In this document: positions 25,301 through 34,267 of the stretch, one piece after another | Layout: every line of letters begins with the position of its first letter | Position numbering within the stretch: the first letter of the stretch is position 1 | Assembly: GCF_004348995.1 (NCBI RefSeq) | Contig: NZ_SMKQ01000026.1 | Span: 1-61,387 of the forward strand | DNA length: 61,387 bases | Source: Nonomuraea terrae | GTDB taxonomy: Bacteria > Actinomycetota > Actinomycetes > Streptosporangiales > Streptosporangiaceae | Direction: 5' to 3' | Program-made: the position numbers and the translations under genes | The notes under the pieces: generated by a model | The model's database searches: none | Told to the model about the DNA's origin: nothing | Seen by the model: only the letters and a program-made list of their open reading frames with translations

Positions 25301-25771
25301 CCCCGCGAGCTCAAGGCCATCGAGGAGTCGTTCACCGCCATGGTCTCCGAGGGCGTGCAGATCAAGGGCAGGGTCGATCGGGTGGAGGCCGACGACCAGG
25401 GTCGGGCGGTGATCATCGACCTCAAGACCGGCGGCTCCAAGCCCAAGGCGGGCGAGATCGACCGTCATCCGCAACTCGGCGTCTACCAGCTCGCCGCCCT
25501 GCTCGGGGCCTTCGCCCGCCACGGCATGACGGAGCCGGGCGGCGCCGCGCTGGTGCAGCTGGGCAAGGCGGGCGGCAAGAACGCCGCGCTGGAGCAGCAG
25601 CAGGGCGCGCTGGCCGACGACAAGAACCCGCAGTGGGCCGAGGAGCTCGTCGACACCGTCGCGACCGGCATGTCGGGCCCGTTCTTCCAGGCGAAGGTCA
25701 ACGACGGCTGCCGCACGTGCGCGGCCCGGGCGAGCTGCCCGGTCAACGACAGCGGGGGTCAGGTGTGCTGA
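22352..25771 (+). CDS. adnA: AdnA subunit of the AdnAB helicase-nuclease
   Basis: About 1139 residues. It has an N-terminal UvrD-type motor (Walker A GGPGTGKTTT, Walker B FVDEYQETDP, GDPDQSIYGFRGAD, motif VI FYVAVTRARRRL) and a C-terminal RecB-family nuclease (IKGRVDRVEADDQGRAVIID and LKTGG). Cys in SFTKCGLRWL and the terminal CRTCAARASCPV are placed as in Fe-S cluster nucleases. With AdnB it resects double-strand breaks in actinobacteria. A low-complexity Gly/Ala/Asp-rich insert of about 80 residues lies near residues 500-580. GTG 22337 and GTG 22352 are both possible starts. adnB follows with a seven-base overlap. Confidence 0.93.
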   Translation: MSAQTWRLVRSGSGGPDAPPVLDEHQRAVVRHERGPLLVLGGPGTGKTTTIVESVVDRIERRGVDPERVLILTFSRRAAEELRRRVTGRLRRTTRTPLALTFHSYAYALLRRESVLAGKAPPRLLTGPEQLLEIRRLLHGELEGGALDWPVSLREPLKTRGFAEELRDFLSRANERGLDAERLIALGRVHGRGDWVAAGRFAERYQDRFDLAPEETYDYAELVRGASALLADPEVRERERAAQDAVFVDEYQETDPAQELLLSQLSGDGRDLVVVGDPDQSIYGFRGADVQGIMRFPERFRRLDGSEAPVLALRVSHRSGADLLEATRRVAARLPVAPAPEHDQRHGHRDLAPLPDADPGEARVLLADSTSQEAAIVADTLRRAHLIDGMPWHRMAVLVRSARRQVPLLRRALVNAGVPTMIAGDEVPIAQEPGVRPLLTMLRVALDPSSLDEGVAEELLTGPLGGTDMIGVRRLRRALKIAENEAVHGTPESDDAADGASGVGDTAVSGGSGPDAPVQGVPGDPAPVGGDAGERASAGAPEGRAAATDAVDEDESGQRADGAVLDGAVVRRPAARSSGELLVAAVKDARELTRVEPHIALPAERVARLLTAAREAAAGQGTAEDVLWTIWQGSGLAERWTELSLQGGPRGAQADRDLDAVVALFDHAARFVDRMPMAGPEVFLDDLAAQEIPGDTLADRAPDGDAVRVLTAHRAKGLEWDVVVVAGVQEGVWPDLRLRGSLLGIEDLVEVVEGAEPNAASLHSKMLAEERRLFYVAVTRARRRLVVTAVGGEDTDERPSRHLEELMPGAVEQATVDDRARWLNMSALVADLRSAVTDPTKPGKLRQRAARQLARLAAAGVQGAHPNDWYALTPISDDRPLSWPDGVVNVSPSAVESFTKCGLRWLLETAVGAAGTSTAQGLGNVIHALAVLAATDLPSEDLLGKRLDEVWKELDFGGAWYNRKQRKVAEQMIRKFLVWHEKNPRELKAIEESFTAMVSEGVQIKGRVDRVEADDQGRAVIIDLKTGGSKPKAGEIDRHPQLGVYQLAALLGAFARHGMTEPGGAALVQLGKAGGKNAALEQQQGALADDKNPQWAEELVDTVATGMSGPFFQAKVNDGCRTCAARASCPVNDSGGQVC

Positions 25772-28700
25772 CCCCCGCCGAGCTCGCCGAGAAACTCGGC
25801 ATCCTGCCCCCCACTCGCGAACAGGGCGAGGTCATCGAGGCGCCGCTGGAGCCCATGGTCGTCATGGCCGGCGCCGGCTCGGGCAAGAGCGAGACGATGG
25901 CCGGCCGCGTGGTCTGGCTGGTCGCCAACGGCCTGGTCAGCCCGGCCAACGTGCTGGGCCTGACGTTCACCCGCAAGGCCGCCGCCGAGCTGGCCACCCG
26001 GGTCAGGGAGCGGCTCAACGGCCTGGTGGAGGCCGGCCTGCTCGCGCCGGGCGCCCTCGACGAGGAGCCGACGGTGTCCACCTACCACTCCTACGCCGCC
26101 CGCCTGGTCACCGACCACGCGCTGCGCGAGGGCCTGGAGCCGACCATGCGCCTGGTCACGCCGGCCGTGTCGTGGCAGCTGGCCTCACGGGTGGTGGCGA
26201 TGTACGACGGGCCGATGGACAAGATCGAGCTGGGCCCGCCCTCCGTCACGGCCGCCGTGCTGGAGCTGGCGGGCGAGCTGTCGGAGCACCTGCGCACGCC
26301 CGCCGACGTTCGGCGGGTGGGGGAGTGGCTGCGGGAGCGGCTCGACGCGCTGCCCGGCCGCCCGATCGTCGCCCAGAAGCGCCCGGTCACCGTCCAGGCG
26401 GCCAGGGAACAGCTGCTGCCGCTGGTGGAGGCGTACGAACGGCTCAAGCGCCGGCGCGAGGTCATCGACTACGGCGACCAGATGTCGCTGGCGGCCAGGA
26501 TCGCGGCGAACCACAAGGAGGTCGGCGAGATCGAGCGCGGCCGCTACTCCGTGGTCCTGCTCGACGAATACCAGGACACCAGCCACGCCCAGCTCGTCCT
26601 GCTCCGCTCCCTCTTCGGCGGCGGCCACCCGGTCACCGCGGTCGGCGACCCCTGCCAGTCGATCTACGGCTGGCGCGGCGCCTCGGCGGGCAACCTGCGC
26701 CGCTTCCCGCGCGACTTCCCGGCCCGTACGGGCGAGCCCGCGCCGGTCCGCCAGCTCAGCGTGAGCTTCCGCAACGGCGACCGCGTGCTCGACGTGGCGG
26801 CCCGCGTGCAGCTGCCGCTGCGCATGGAGGCCCGCGAGGTGCCCGTGCTGGTGCCCGGCCCCAACAGGGTCGATCGGGGCCGCGTCACGTGCGCCTTCCA
26901 CGAGACCGCCGACGACGAGGCCAGGTGGATCGCCGACGGCATCGCCAGGATCCTCGGCCAGGAGACCGCCCCCGACGGCCTGCCCTGGGGTGACAGGGAG
27001 CGCAAGAAGACCCTCGCCCTCCAGCCTCAGGACATCGCCATCCTGGCCCGCAAACGCTCGCAGTTCCCCGCGATCCGCCGCGCCCTGGAGGATCGCGACA
27101 TCCCGGTCGAGGTGGTCGGCCTCGGCGGCCTGCTCACCGTGCCGGAGGTGAACGACATCGTCGCCACGCTGCGCGTCCTGTACGACGCCACGGCCGGCGA
27201 CGCGCTGGCCAGGCTGCTGGCGGGGCCGCGCTGGCGGATCGGCCCGGCCGACCTGCGGGCGCTCGGCGAGCACGCCAGGCAGCTGGCCCGCGAGCTGAGC
27301 GAGAGCCACCGCGAGGAAGACCCGCTCCACCAGGTCGTGGCCGACATGGCCGAAGAGCGCGGCAGCCTGGTCGACGCGCTCGACGAGCTGCCCGACCGGC
27401 CGGAGTGGCTGGAGGAGTACAGCCCGCTGGCCCGCACCCGGCTGGTGGCCTTCGCCCACGAGCTGCGCCAGCTGCGGGCCCACACCGCGCAGCCGCTGCC
27501 CGACCTGATCAGCGAGGTGGAGCGCCGGCTCGGCCTGGACATCGAGGTGGCCGCGCGCAGCGGCACGGCGGGGGCGTTCGCCGCGCGGGCCGACCTCGAC
27601 GCGTTCCTCGACGCGGCCTCCAGGTTCGCGGGCGACGCGGAAGACCCGACGCTGGGGGCGTTCCTGGCCTATCTGCAGGCGGCGGAGAGCGAGGAGTTCG
27701 GGCTGGAGGCGGGCCGGGTCGGCGAGAGCAACAGCGTCAAGCTGATGACCGTGCACGCCTCCAAGGGCCTGGAGTGGCCGGTCGTGGTGGTGCCTGGGCT
27801 GTCGCAGCTGGTCAGCTCCAAGGGGACGATCGCGAGCGGCAGCATCTTCCCCGCCACCCCGGTCATGAACGGCCGCTGGACGGAGAACCCGCGCAAGCTG
27901 CCCTATTCGCTGCGCGGCGACGCCGCCGACCTGCCGAGGCTGTCCGGGTTGAGCAAGGAGGAGCTGGCCGCGTTCGAGGAGCACTGCCGCGAGCGCGACC
28001 TGATGGAGGAGCGCAGGCTCGCGTACGTCGCCGTCACCCGCGCCCACTACCAGCTGATCGCCTCCGGCTACCGCTGGGGCACGGCCACCAAGCCGCTGGA
28101 GCCGTCCGACTTCCTGCTGGAGATCCGCGACGTCGCCGACCGCGTCACGGTCTGGGCGGCCGACGAGCCGGCGGGCGCGTCCAACCCGCTGCTGGCCGAG
28201 CCGCCCGAGGCCACCTGGCCGGTCACGCCCGAGGGGTTGCGCTACGAGTCCGTCCTCGACGGCGCCCGTCTGGTGGAGGACGCCCTGGCGGGCAGCCTCG
28301 CGGAGGACGAAGACGACGACGAGCCGCTGCGCGCCTTCGAGGAGGAGCGGCTGCGGGCCTGGGAGCGCGACACCGACCTGCTGCTGCGCGAGCGCGAGCG
28401 GCACCGCCGCCGCCCCGCGACGATCGTGGAGCTGCCGGCCAAGCTGACCGTGTCGTCGCTGGTCACGCTGGCGCAGGACCCTGGCGAGCTGGCCCGCCGC
28501 ATCCGCCGCCCTGTCCCGGTCAAGCCGGCGCCGCTGGCCCGGCGCGGCACGTCGTTCCACAAGTGGCTGGAGGGACGGTGGGACCAGCAGCGGCTCATCG
28601 ACGACCTGGAGCTGTACGACGAGGAGCTGGAAGAGACCGACGTGCGGCTGGCGGAGCTGCAGGAGCGCTTCGAGCAGAGCGAGTGGGCCGAGCGGCGGCC

Positions 28701-29049
28701 GATCGACCTGGAGGTGCCGTTCGAGACCATGATCGCCGACCGGCTGGTGCGCGGCCGCATGGACGCCGTGTTCGAGCGGCCGGGCGGCGGCTACGAGGTG
28801 GTCGACTGGAAGACCGGCGAGCCGCCCAGGGGCAAGGCGGCGCGGGCGGCGTCGGTGCAGCTGGCGGCGTACCGGCTGGCCTGGTCACACCTGGCGGGGG
28901 TGCCGCTGGAGGAGGTGGGGGCGGCCTTCCACTACGTCCGCGCCAACCGCACCGTCCGCCCGGTCGACCTGCTCGACGGCGACGGCCTGGTCGCGCTGAT
29001 CGAGCGCGTCAGGCGCGCAGATGGTGGAACGCCGGCTTCGGGTGCATGA
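25765..29049 (+). CDS. adnB: AdnB subunit of the AdnAB helicase-nuclease
   Basis: A 1094-residue second subunit, similar in length to mycobacterial AdnB. Motor motifs are AGAGSGKSETM, VVLLDEYQDTS, GDPCQSIYGWRGAS, LMTVHASKGLEWPVVVVPG and YVAVTRAHYQ. The nuclease domain carries LVRGRMDAVFE and VVDWKTGEPPRG near the C-terminus. The GTG at 25765 overlaps the adnA stop, so the two subunits are co-translated. In the family AdnB is the leading motor. Its last 41 bp overlap, in the opposite orientation, the 3' end of the siderophore decarboxylase gene. Confidence 0.94.
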   Translation: MLTPAELAEKLGILPPTREQGEVIEAPLEPMVVMAGAGSGKSETMAGRVVWLVANGLVSPANVLGLTFTRKAAAELATRVRERLNGLVEAGLLAPGALDEEPTVSTYHSYAARLVTDHALREGLEPTMRLVTPAVSWQLASRVVAMYDGPMDKIELGPPSVTAAVLELAGELSEHLRTPADVRRVGEWLRERLDALPGRPIVAQKRPVTVQAAREQLLPLVEAYERLKRRREVIDYGDQMSLAARIAANHKEVGEIERGRYSVVLLDEYQDTSHAQLVLLRSLFGGGHPVTAVGDPCQSIYGWRGASAGNLRRFPRDFPARTGEPAPVRQLSVSFRNGDRVLDVAARVQLPLRMEAREVPVLVPGPNRVDRGRVTCAFHETADDEARWIADGIARILGQETAPDGLPWGDRERKKTLALQPQDIAILARKRSQFPAIRRALEDRDIPVEVVGLGGLLTVPEVNDIVATLRVLYDATAGDALARLLAGPRWRIGPADLRALGEHARQLARELSESHREEDPLHQVVADMAEERGSLVDALDELPDRPEWLEEYSPLARTRLVAFAHELRQLRAHTAQPLPDLISEVERRLGLDIEVAARSGTAGAFAARADLDAFLDAASRFAGDAEDPTLGAFLAYLQAAESEEFGLEAGRVGESNSVKLMTVHASKGLEWPVVVVPGLSQLVSSKGTIASGSIFPATPVMNGRWTENPRKLPYSLRGDAADLPRLSGLSKEELAAFEEHCRERDLMEERRLAYVAVTRAHYQLIASGYRWGTATKPLEPSDFLLEIRDVADRVTVWAADEPAGASNPLLAEPPEATWPVTPEGLRYESVLDGARLVEDALAGSLAEDEDDDEPLRAFEEERLRAWERDTDLLLRERERHRRRPATIVELPAKLTVSSLVTLAQDPGELARRIRRPVPVKPAPLARRGTSFHKWLEGRWDQQRLIDDLELYDEELEETDVRLAELQERFEQSEWAERRPIDLEVPFETMIADRLVRGRMDAVFERPGGGYEVVDWKTGEPPRGKAARAASVQLAAYRLAWSHLAGVPLEEVGAAFHYVRANRTVRPVDLLDGDGLVALIERVRRADGGTPASGA

Positions 29050-30079
29050 GGAAGTCGTGGTGGGAGATGTTCCAGGCGTAGGCCCCGGCCATCTCGAACA
29101 CCACGGTGTCGCCGACGCGCGCCGACGTCACGATCCGCTGGGCGAGCACGTCCTTCGGGGTGCACAACTGGCCGACGAACGTGACCGGCTCGTCCGTCAC
29201 GCCAGGCCCGCCGCCGGTGGGCAGGATCGTGAACGGCTGGTCGTGCCCCTTCGTCGCCGGGGTGCGCAGGTGGTGGGTGCCGCCGAGCACGACCGCGTAC
29301 GCCTGGCCGCGCACCCGCTTGACGTCCACCACTTTGGTCGCGTAGTAGCCGCAGTAGACGGTCAGCGCCCGGCCCGGCTCGATCCGCAGCCGCCTGCCCC
29401 GCCTCAGTGACGTGAGGCCCGCGCCGTACGCCGCCCAGTCGAACCGGGTCTCCGGCGCCGCGTACGACACCGCCATCCCGCCCCCCAGGTTGACCTCCTC
29501 GTACGGCTGTTCCAGCAGCGCCCGCGCCAGCTCCAGCAGTTGGGGAGCCGCCAGCCCGCTGGCCAGGTGGGCGTGCAGCCCGCGCAGCCGCACCCGGTCG
29601 CCGAACAACGGCAGGCAGGCGGCGACATCGTCCTCGTCCATCCCGAACGGCCCGCTCATCGTCAGCGCCGCGCCCTCGACCGGCAGGTCCGGGTTCAGCC
29701 GGAGCAGCACGTCGGCCTCCAGCCCGGTGCCGAGCAGGCGGCGCAGCTCGTTCGGCGACTCGACGTGGATGCGGTGGTGCGGCAGCCGCAACTCGGCGTC
29801 GGTCTTGCCGGGCCCGCCCAGCGCCACCGGCATGCCGGGGAACAACGCGGTGACGTGCGCGTGCTCGCCGGCCGACGACACCTCGAACCCGTCCACGTAC
29901 GCGGCCAGCACACGCAGCAGCTCCGGGTCGGGATTGGCCTTGACGGCGTAGTACAGCTCCACGCCCTCCAGCGCCCGTCGCACGGAGGCGACGTGCTCGT
30001 CCAGGGCGGGCAGGTCGTAGAGGTAGGCCGGCACCTCGGCGAGCCCGAGGGCGGCCTCACGGACGCGCGGGCCGATCAC
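29009..30079 (-). CDS. PLP-dependent decarboxylase of a siderophore pathway (PvsE-like)
   Basis: A 356-residue fold-type III (alanine-racemase/DAP-decarboxylase-like) enzyme. The PLP Lys is in ELYYAVKANPDPELL; other motifs are VSSAGEHAHV, LHAHLASGL, VNLGGGMAV, IEPGRALTVYCG and GQLCTPKDVL. It is last in a four-gene NIS siderophore operon and its GTG start overlaps the stop of the synthetase upstream. In vibrioferrin synthesis the equivalent enzyme (PvsE) decarboxylates a serine-derived citryl intermediate to give the ethanolamine moiety. That assignment here is inference from gene order. Its end overlaps adnB by 41 bp. Confidence 0.85.
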   Translation of the reverse strand: MIGPRVREAALGLAEVPAYLYDLPALDEHVASVRRALEGVELYYAVKANPDPELLRVLAAYVDGFEVSSAGEHAHVTALFPGMPVALGGPGKTDAELRLPHHRIHVESPNELRRLLGTGLEADVLLRLNPDLPVEGAALTMSGPFGMDEDDVAACLPLFGDRVRLRGLHAHLASGLAAPQLLELARALLEQPYEEVNLGGGMAVSYAAPETRFDWAAYGAGLTSLRRGRRLRIEPGRALTVYCGYYATKVVDVKRVRGQAYAVVLGGTHHLRTPATKGHDQPFTILPTGGGPGVTDEPVTFVGQLCTPKDVLAQRIVTSARVGDTVVFEMAGAYAWNISHHDFLMHPKPAFHHLRA

Positions 30080-31626
30080 GCGAGCGGGTTGGCGATCGGC
30101 ACGTACCCGGCGGCGCGGTCGGCCGCCCTGGCCCAGCGCACGCCCAGGTTGGCCTTGGCGGGCAGCGGCGCGCCGGCCAGCAGGTCCGACAGCGGCAGCG
30201 GCCGTCCCAGCTCGGCGGCCTGGCGGGCGAACAGGTCGCGGGCGATCCGCCACAGCTCCCGCAGCAGCCCGTCGTCCGGCCCCGCGACCGTCGCGGCGAT
30301 CTCGGTCAGGTGGTTGACGAGCAGGCAGTAGACCACGCGCGCCCAGCCGCGCTCGGCGTCGTACGCGAGCGCCCCGGCCACGTCCGGGTCGAGCGCGGCG
30401 AGGTCGTGGCGGCCGGCGACCAGCTTGGTGCCCTCCAGGTCGCGGAAGACCGCCTCGACGGGCAGGCCGGCGGCGTCCAGGCCGACGAGCACGTTCTGCA
30501 GATGGGGCTCCAGCACCACGCCGTACGCGAAGTACAGCTCCAGCACCGGCAGCGCCACCACCGACACGTACGCCCGCCACCACGCCCGAGGATCCCCGGC
30601 GGGAGCCCGCAGGGCCAGGGCGGCGGCCAGCACCGGCGTGACGCCGGGGGAGCAGACGGCCCACGGGCTGCGCCGGACGATCACGCCCAGCCCTTCGTGC
30701 AGCCGGGTGCCGAGAGCGGCGGTCCGGTAGCCCGGCTCGGGAAGCCAGCGGGTGGCCGGATGCCGTCGCACGACCTCGTCGAAGATCGGCGCCAGGCGCT
30801 CGGTGAGCTCGACGGCCCCGGCCAGCTCGTACCAGGCGTTCTTGCGCACGCAGTTGGTGATCCGCACGTCGAGGGAGAACTTCAGGCAGACCCCCGCCTC
30901 CGGGGCGTACACCGTGCGCACCGACGACGTCGGGGTCGCCACCGGGCCGGGCCCCAGATCGACGAGATCGGCCCCGAACGCGGGCCGCAGCAGGTCGAGC
31001 TGCCAGGGATGGGCGGGCAGCAGCCGGTACCCGGCGGGTGCCCGGCCGAGCGCGTCGAGCGCGGCCACCTCGCCGCCTTCGGCGAGCACGTCCTCGCGTA
31101 CGCCGAGCAGCCGGAGCGGGAACTCGGCGTGCGCCTCGGGGGCGTAGCGCAGCCAGCCGTCCCCGCCGCGCGCCTTCGGGCTCGGATGGAACGGATGCCC
31201 ATGGACCAGCGCCTGCTCCGACTCCAGCCACGGATCGGCGGGCGGCACCGCCTCGGCCCGAGCCCGCACGATCGCGGCCACCGCCTCCTTGCTGGCGGCC
31301 ACCTGCCCGGCGAACTCGCCGTTGTGGCCCCGCAACTCCGCCTCGACCAGCTCGACCAGCTCCTCGGTGGTCAACGGCCGCCACACGCCCGACTCCAGGC
31401 GCTCGGCCGGGCCGTCGAACCGCAGCGCCGCGCCCCCGTGCGTACGCACCCGCAGCAGCGTGCCCGCCACCCGCAGCAGCAGGTTCGGCGGCGCCGGCCA
31501 CACCAGGCCGCGCGGCCCGGCCACCTCCCGCACGCAGCACCGCAGCAGCGCCGCCAGCGTCGCCTCCTCGGCCAGGTCGTCTTCGACGGCCGGGCCTGAG
31601 GCCGCGTCGAGGGTCAGTCCGTGCAT
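30076..31626 (-). CDS. NIS siderophore synthetase, IucA/IucC family (PvsD-like)
   Basis: A 516-residue IucA/IucC synthetase, which joins citrate or a carboxylate to an amine or alcohol via an acyl-adenylate. Family motifs are LVHGHPFHPSPKARGG, LLPAHPWQLD, TPTSSVRTVYAPE, CLKFSLDVRITNCVRKN, GVVLEPHLQNVLVGLD and FRDLEGTKL. The FhuF-like C-terminal helical region contains VNHLTEIAATVAG. The ATG follows directly after the stop of the other synthetase and the end overlaps the decarboxylase start by four bases. The substrate type cannot be settled from sequence alone. Confidence 0.92.
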   Translation of the reverse strand: MHGLTLDAASGPAVEDDLAEEATLAALLRCCVREVAGPRGLVWPAPPNLLLRVAGTLLRVRTHGGAALRFDGPAERLESGVWRPLTTEELVELVEAELRGHNGEFAGQVAASKEAVAAIVRARAEAVPPADPWLESEQALVHGHPFHPSPKARGGDGWLRYAPEAHAEFPLRLLGVREDVLAEGGEVAALDALGRAPAGYRLLPAHPWQLDLLRPAFGADLVDLGPGPVATPTSSVRTVYAPEAGVCLKFSLDVRITNCVRKNAWYELAGAVELTERLAPIFDEVVRRHPATRWLPEPGYRTAALGTRLHEGLGVIVRRSPWAVCSPGVTPVLAAALALRAPAGDPRAWWRAYVSVVALPVLELYFAYGVVLEPHLQNVLVGLDAAGLPVEAVFRDLEGTKLVAGRHDLAALDPDVAGALAYDAERGWARVVYCLLVNHLTEIAATVAGPDDGLLRELWRIARDLFARQAAELGRPLPLSDLLAGAPLPAKANLGVRWARAADRAAGYVPIANPLA

Positions 31627-33114
31627 TCACGTTCTCCTCAGGTAGTTGGGCCCGCTGGTGCCGTAGAACTTGTTGACGTCACGCGCGCCGGAGCGCTCCT
31701 TCGACACGAGCGTCCCGGCAGTGATCATGGATTTGCCGGTGAGCCGGGCCGCGTCGAGCGTCCTGGCCCGCAGCAGCCGCGCCATGGGGTCGTCTCCGTA
31801 CGCGTCCAGCGCCTCGGCCAGGGTGTCGCGCAACAGCGCGGCGGCCTCGTCGTGCGGCAGCGCCGCGAACGTCACCGCCGCCGCGGCCAGGTGCAGGGTG
31901 ATGGTCACGAACACGTCGGCCAGCGCGTGGGGGTCGTCGGTCAGCATCCGCTCGTCGGCGAAGTCCGGCACCGCGATCCCGGCGGCCGAGAGCCGGGCGG
32001 GCGAGGCCAGCAGGCCGTCGTTGTCCTTGACGAGCAGGCGCAGCCGCTCGCCCTGGAGGAGCAGGGCCAGGTTCTGCTGGTGGGCTTCGAGGGCGATGCC
32101 GTACCTGACGAAGAGCCGTACGTTCCAGCGCAGCAGCAGCTTCAGATAGGCGGGCAGCACGTCGCCCAGCCCGCCGAGCACCCCGGGCGCGTTGAGCGCG
32201 GCGACCGGCACGATCGTGCCCTCGGGCAGCCGCCTGACCATCCAGGCCAGGTACTCGTGCCCGGCGTGCGCGTACGTCTGCTCGTCGGCGAGCACCACGT
32301 CCGGGTCGGCCAGCTCGCGCAGCAGCAGCTCGGCCCTGGCCCCGTCGTCGAGGGTGCCCGGCTTGATCGAGCGCCGGTTCCTGGCGCCGAGGGTGCTGAC
32401 CGGGAGGGGCAGCTTGAGGTGCAGGCGCGGGCCGGCTGCCACCGTGCGCATCGACAGGGTGGGCCGCACGGTGACGGCCTCGCCGTCCAGCATCCGCACC
32501 CCGTCGATCTTCCGCACCTCGTCCACGGTCAGCGGGTGCACGGGGAAGAGCGCCTCGTCGGCGCCGGGCGTGATCCCGCCGGGCGCGAGGCCGGCGGGCA
32601 GCTCCGCGGCGCCCGGCCCGAGCATGCGGCGCGGCACTGCCGCCCACCGCAGGGCGAACGAGGGCCCGAACTCCGGCGCGTACGCGAGCAGGTCGTCCTC
32701 CGACAGCCCTGCCCGCGCCCGCGACGTGGGATAGACCGGATGGTCGGCGAACGCCGCCAGCGTCTCGTACGACGGCCCCGCCCGCAGCACCTCCTCCGCC
32801 CGCGCGTCGTGCAGCTCCAGCGCCGTCAGCGCCGCCAGGCACTCCTCGAAGAACGCCGCCACCCCTTCGGCGTCGGCCGGGTCGGCCACCTCGGCCAGGG
32901 TCTGCAGCACCTGCTCCAGCCCCAGCCGCTCGTCCGGCGCGACCACGAAGTCCTGGAACAGCAGGCCAGGCACGAGGCGGACCCAGCGCCCGTCGGCCAG
33001 CGTCACGCCGACGCCGTCCTTGGTCCGCGCCATCCGGGAGGCCAGCCCGCCGTAGTCCTCGCGCAGCAGCGCGTCGAGGACCCGGGCGGCCAGGTACGCC
33101 TCCCGACCGCTCAT
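31627..33114 (-). CDS. NIS siderophore synthetase, IucA/IucC family (PvsB-like)
   Basis: A 495-residue second IucA/IucC synthetase, diverged from its neighbour. Recognisable motifs are HPVYPTSRARAGLSEDDL, LFPVHPLTVDEV, TLSMRTVA with LHLKLPLPVSTLGARNRRS, GIALEAHQQNLALLL and LLVKDNDG. In the first motif the Lys seen in the neighbour (PSPKAR) is Arg. The ATG overlaps the ATP-grasp stop by four bases (ATGA). Two different synthetases in one operon imply two condensation steps on the carboxylate backbone. Confidence 0.92.
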   Translation of the reverse strand: MSGREAYLAARVLDALLREDYGGLASRMARTKDGVGVTLADGRWVRLVPGLLFQDFVVAPDERLGLEQVLQTLAEVADPADAEGVAAFFEECLAALTALELHDARAEEVLRAGPSYETLAAFADHPVYPTSRARAGLSEDDLLAYAPEFGPSFALRWAAVPRRMLGPGAAELPAGLAPGGITPGADEALFPVHPLTVDEVRKIDGVRMLDGEAVTVRPTLSMRTVAAGPRLHLKLPLPVSTLGARNRRSIKPGTLDDGARAELLLRELADPDVVLADEQTYAHAGHEYLAWMVRRLPEGTIVPVAALNAPGVLGGLGDVLPAYLKLLLRWNVRLFVRYGIALEAHQQNLALLLQGERLRLLVKDNDGLLASPARLSAAGIAVPDFADERMLTDDPHALADVFVTITLHLAAAAVTFAALPHDEAAALLRDTLAEALDAYGDDPMARLLRARTLDAARLTGKSMITAGTLVSKERSGARDVNKFYGTSGPNYLRRT

Positions 33115-34247
33115 TCGACCACCCACGGCTTGGCGGCCCGGTAGCCGGCGATGGCGGCGTCCACCCGCTCCCGGTCGGGGCCGACCGCGCGGACCACGCC
33201 GAGGTAGTCGCGGTTGGTGTGGGTGAGGGAGATGACGTCGCCGACCGCGCGCAACGGCCGGTGCCACAGCCGTACGCCGCCGGTCTCGGCCGACTCGTGC
33301 CCGGGCGCCTCCTTGACCGTGCCCGGCCGGTCGGCGACCAGGCTGACGGCGCTGCCGTACGCGGTCGCCGGGGGAGGGGCGGGCGCCCGGTCACCGAGGT
33401 GCACCCGCAGGATCCACTCGAACAGCGGCACGCCGAGCACCTCGGCGAGCAGGAAGTCGCAGTGGTCGCCGATCACCCGGTAGTTCACCTCGACGATGCG
33501 CGGCCCGCGTGAGGTGAGGACGTACTCGGTGTGGCAGGCCCCGAACCCCACCCCGAGTGCCCGCAGCGCCGCGAGGACGTGCTCGTGCGGCCCGTCGGGC
33601 GCCCAGTCGAGCCGCTCCTCCACGAAGTGCGGCAGCGGCCCCAGCGTCGTCGCGAACCCGCCCAGCACCCGCAGACCCGAGTCGTCCCCCAGGGTCTCCA
33701 GCGTGCGCAGCGGCCCGTCGAGGTACTCCTCCACGACCAGCGCCTCTCCGGGCCGCCGCTTGCTGATGTCCGCCACGGCCCCGGCCAGGTCGTCCTCGAC
33801 GAGCACGACGTCCTCGCTGGCCACGCCCTCGCGCGGCTTGACCACCACCGGGTACGGCACCCGCTCCGGCACCGGGTCGCCCGGCCCCAGCCGTACGGAG
33901 TAGACCTCCTCGACGCCCGCCTGACGGAGCCTGCGGCGCATCAGGAACTTGTTCTTGGCCGCCGCGCACGCCCGCCAGTCCTTGCCGGGCAGCCCGAAGT
34001 AGTCGGCGGCCAGCGCGGTCTCGGCCTGCAGGTGGTCGGAGTTGGAGAAGATCGCGTCCGGCCTGCCCAGGTGCTCGATCGCGTCGATGAGGGCGCGCGG
34101 GTCGCGTACGTCGCAGCCCACCGCCCCCGGGTGCCGCTCGGGCCGGTCGGTGAGGACGGTCACCTCGCAGCCGAGCGCCCGCGCCGCGGGCAGGAAGCCG
34201 TCCGTCACCGAGTCGGTCGGCTTGAGCGCGGTCAGGTAGAGCCGCAA
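33111..34247 (-). CDS. ATP-grasp ligase of the siderophore operon (PvsA-like)
   Basis: A 378-residue carboxylate-amine ligase with an ATP-grasp fold: VVVKPREGVASEDVVLVEDD, LVVEEYLDGPLRTLETL and RGPRIVEVNYRVIGDHCDF with the metal-binding Glu/Asn. It is the first gene of the operon, starting with TTG at 34247 after GGGGGTG. An iron box lies about 20 bp upstream. In vibrioferrin synthesis PvsA joins alanine to 2-oxoglutarate; the same role here is an inference from the syntenic pvsA-B-D-E order. No exporter of the PvsC type and no uptake gene is adjacent. Confidence 0.85.
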   Translation of the reverse strand: MRLYLTALKPTDSVTDGFLPAARALGCEVTVLTDRPERHPGAVGCDVRDPRALIDAIEHLGRPDAIFSNSDHLQAETALAADYFGLPGKDWRACAAAKNKFLMRRRLRQAGVEEVYSVRLGPGDPVPERVPYPVVVKPREGVASEDVVLVEDDLAGAVADISKRRPGEALVVEEYLDGPLRTLETLGDDSGLRVLGGFATTLGPLPHFVEERLDWAPDGPHEHVLAALRALGVGFGACHTEYVLTSRGPRIVEVNYRVIGDHCDFLLAEVLGVPLFEWILRVHLGDRAPAPPPATAYGSAVSLVADRPGTVKEAPGHESAETGGVRLWHRPLRAVGDVISLTHTNRDYLGVVRAVGPDRERVDAAIAGYRAAKPWVVE

Positions 34248-34267
34248 CGCGAAAGCACCCCCGGAGA

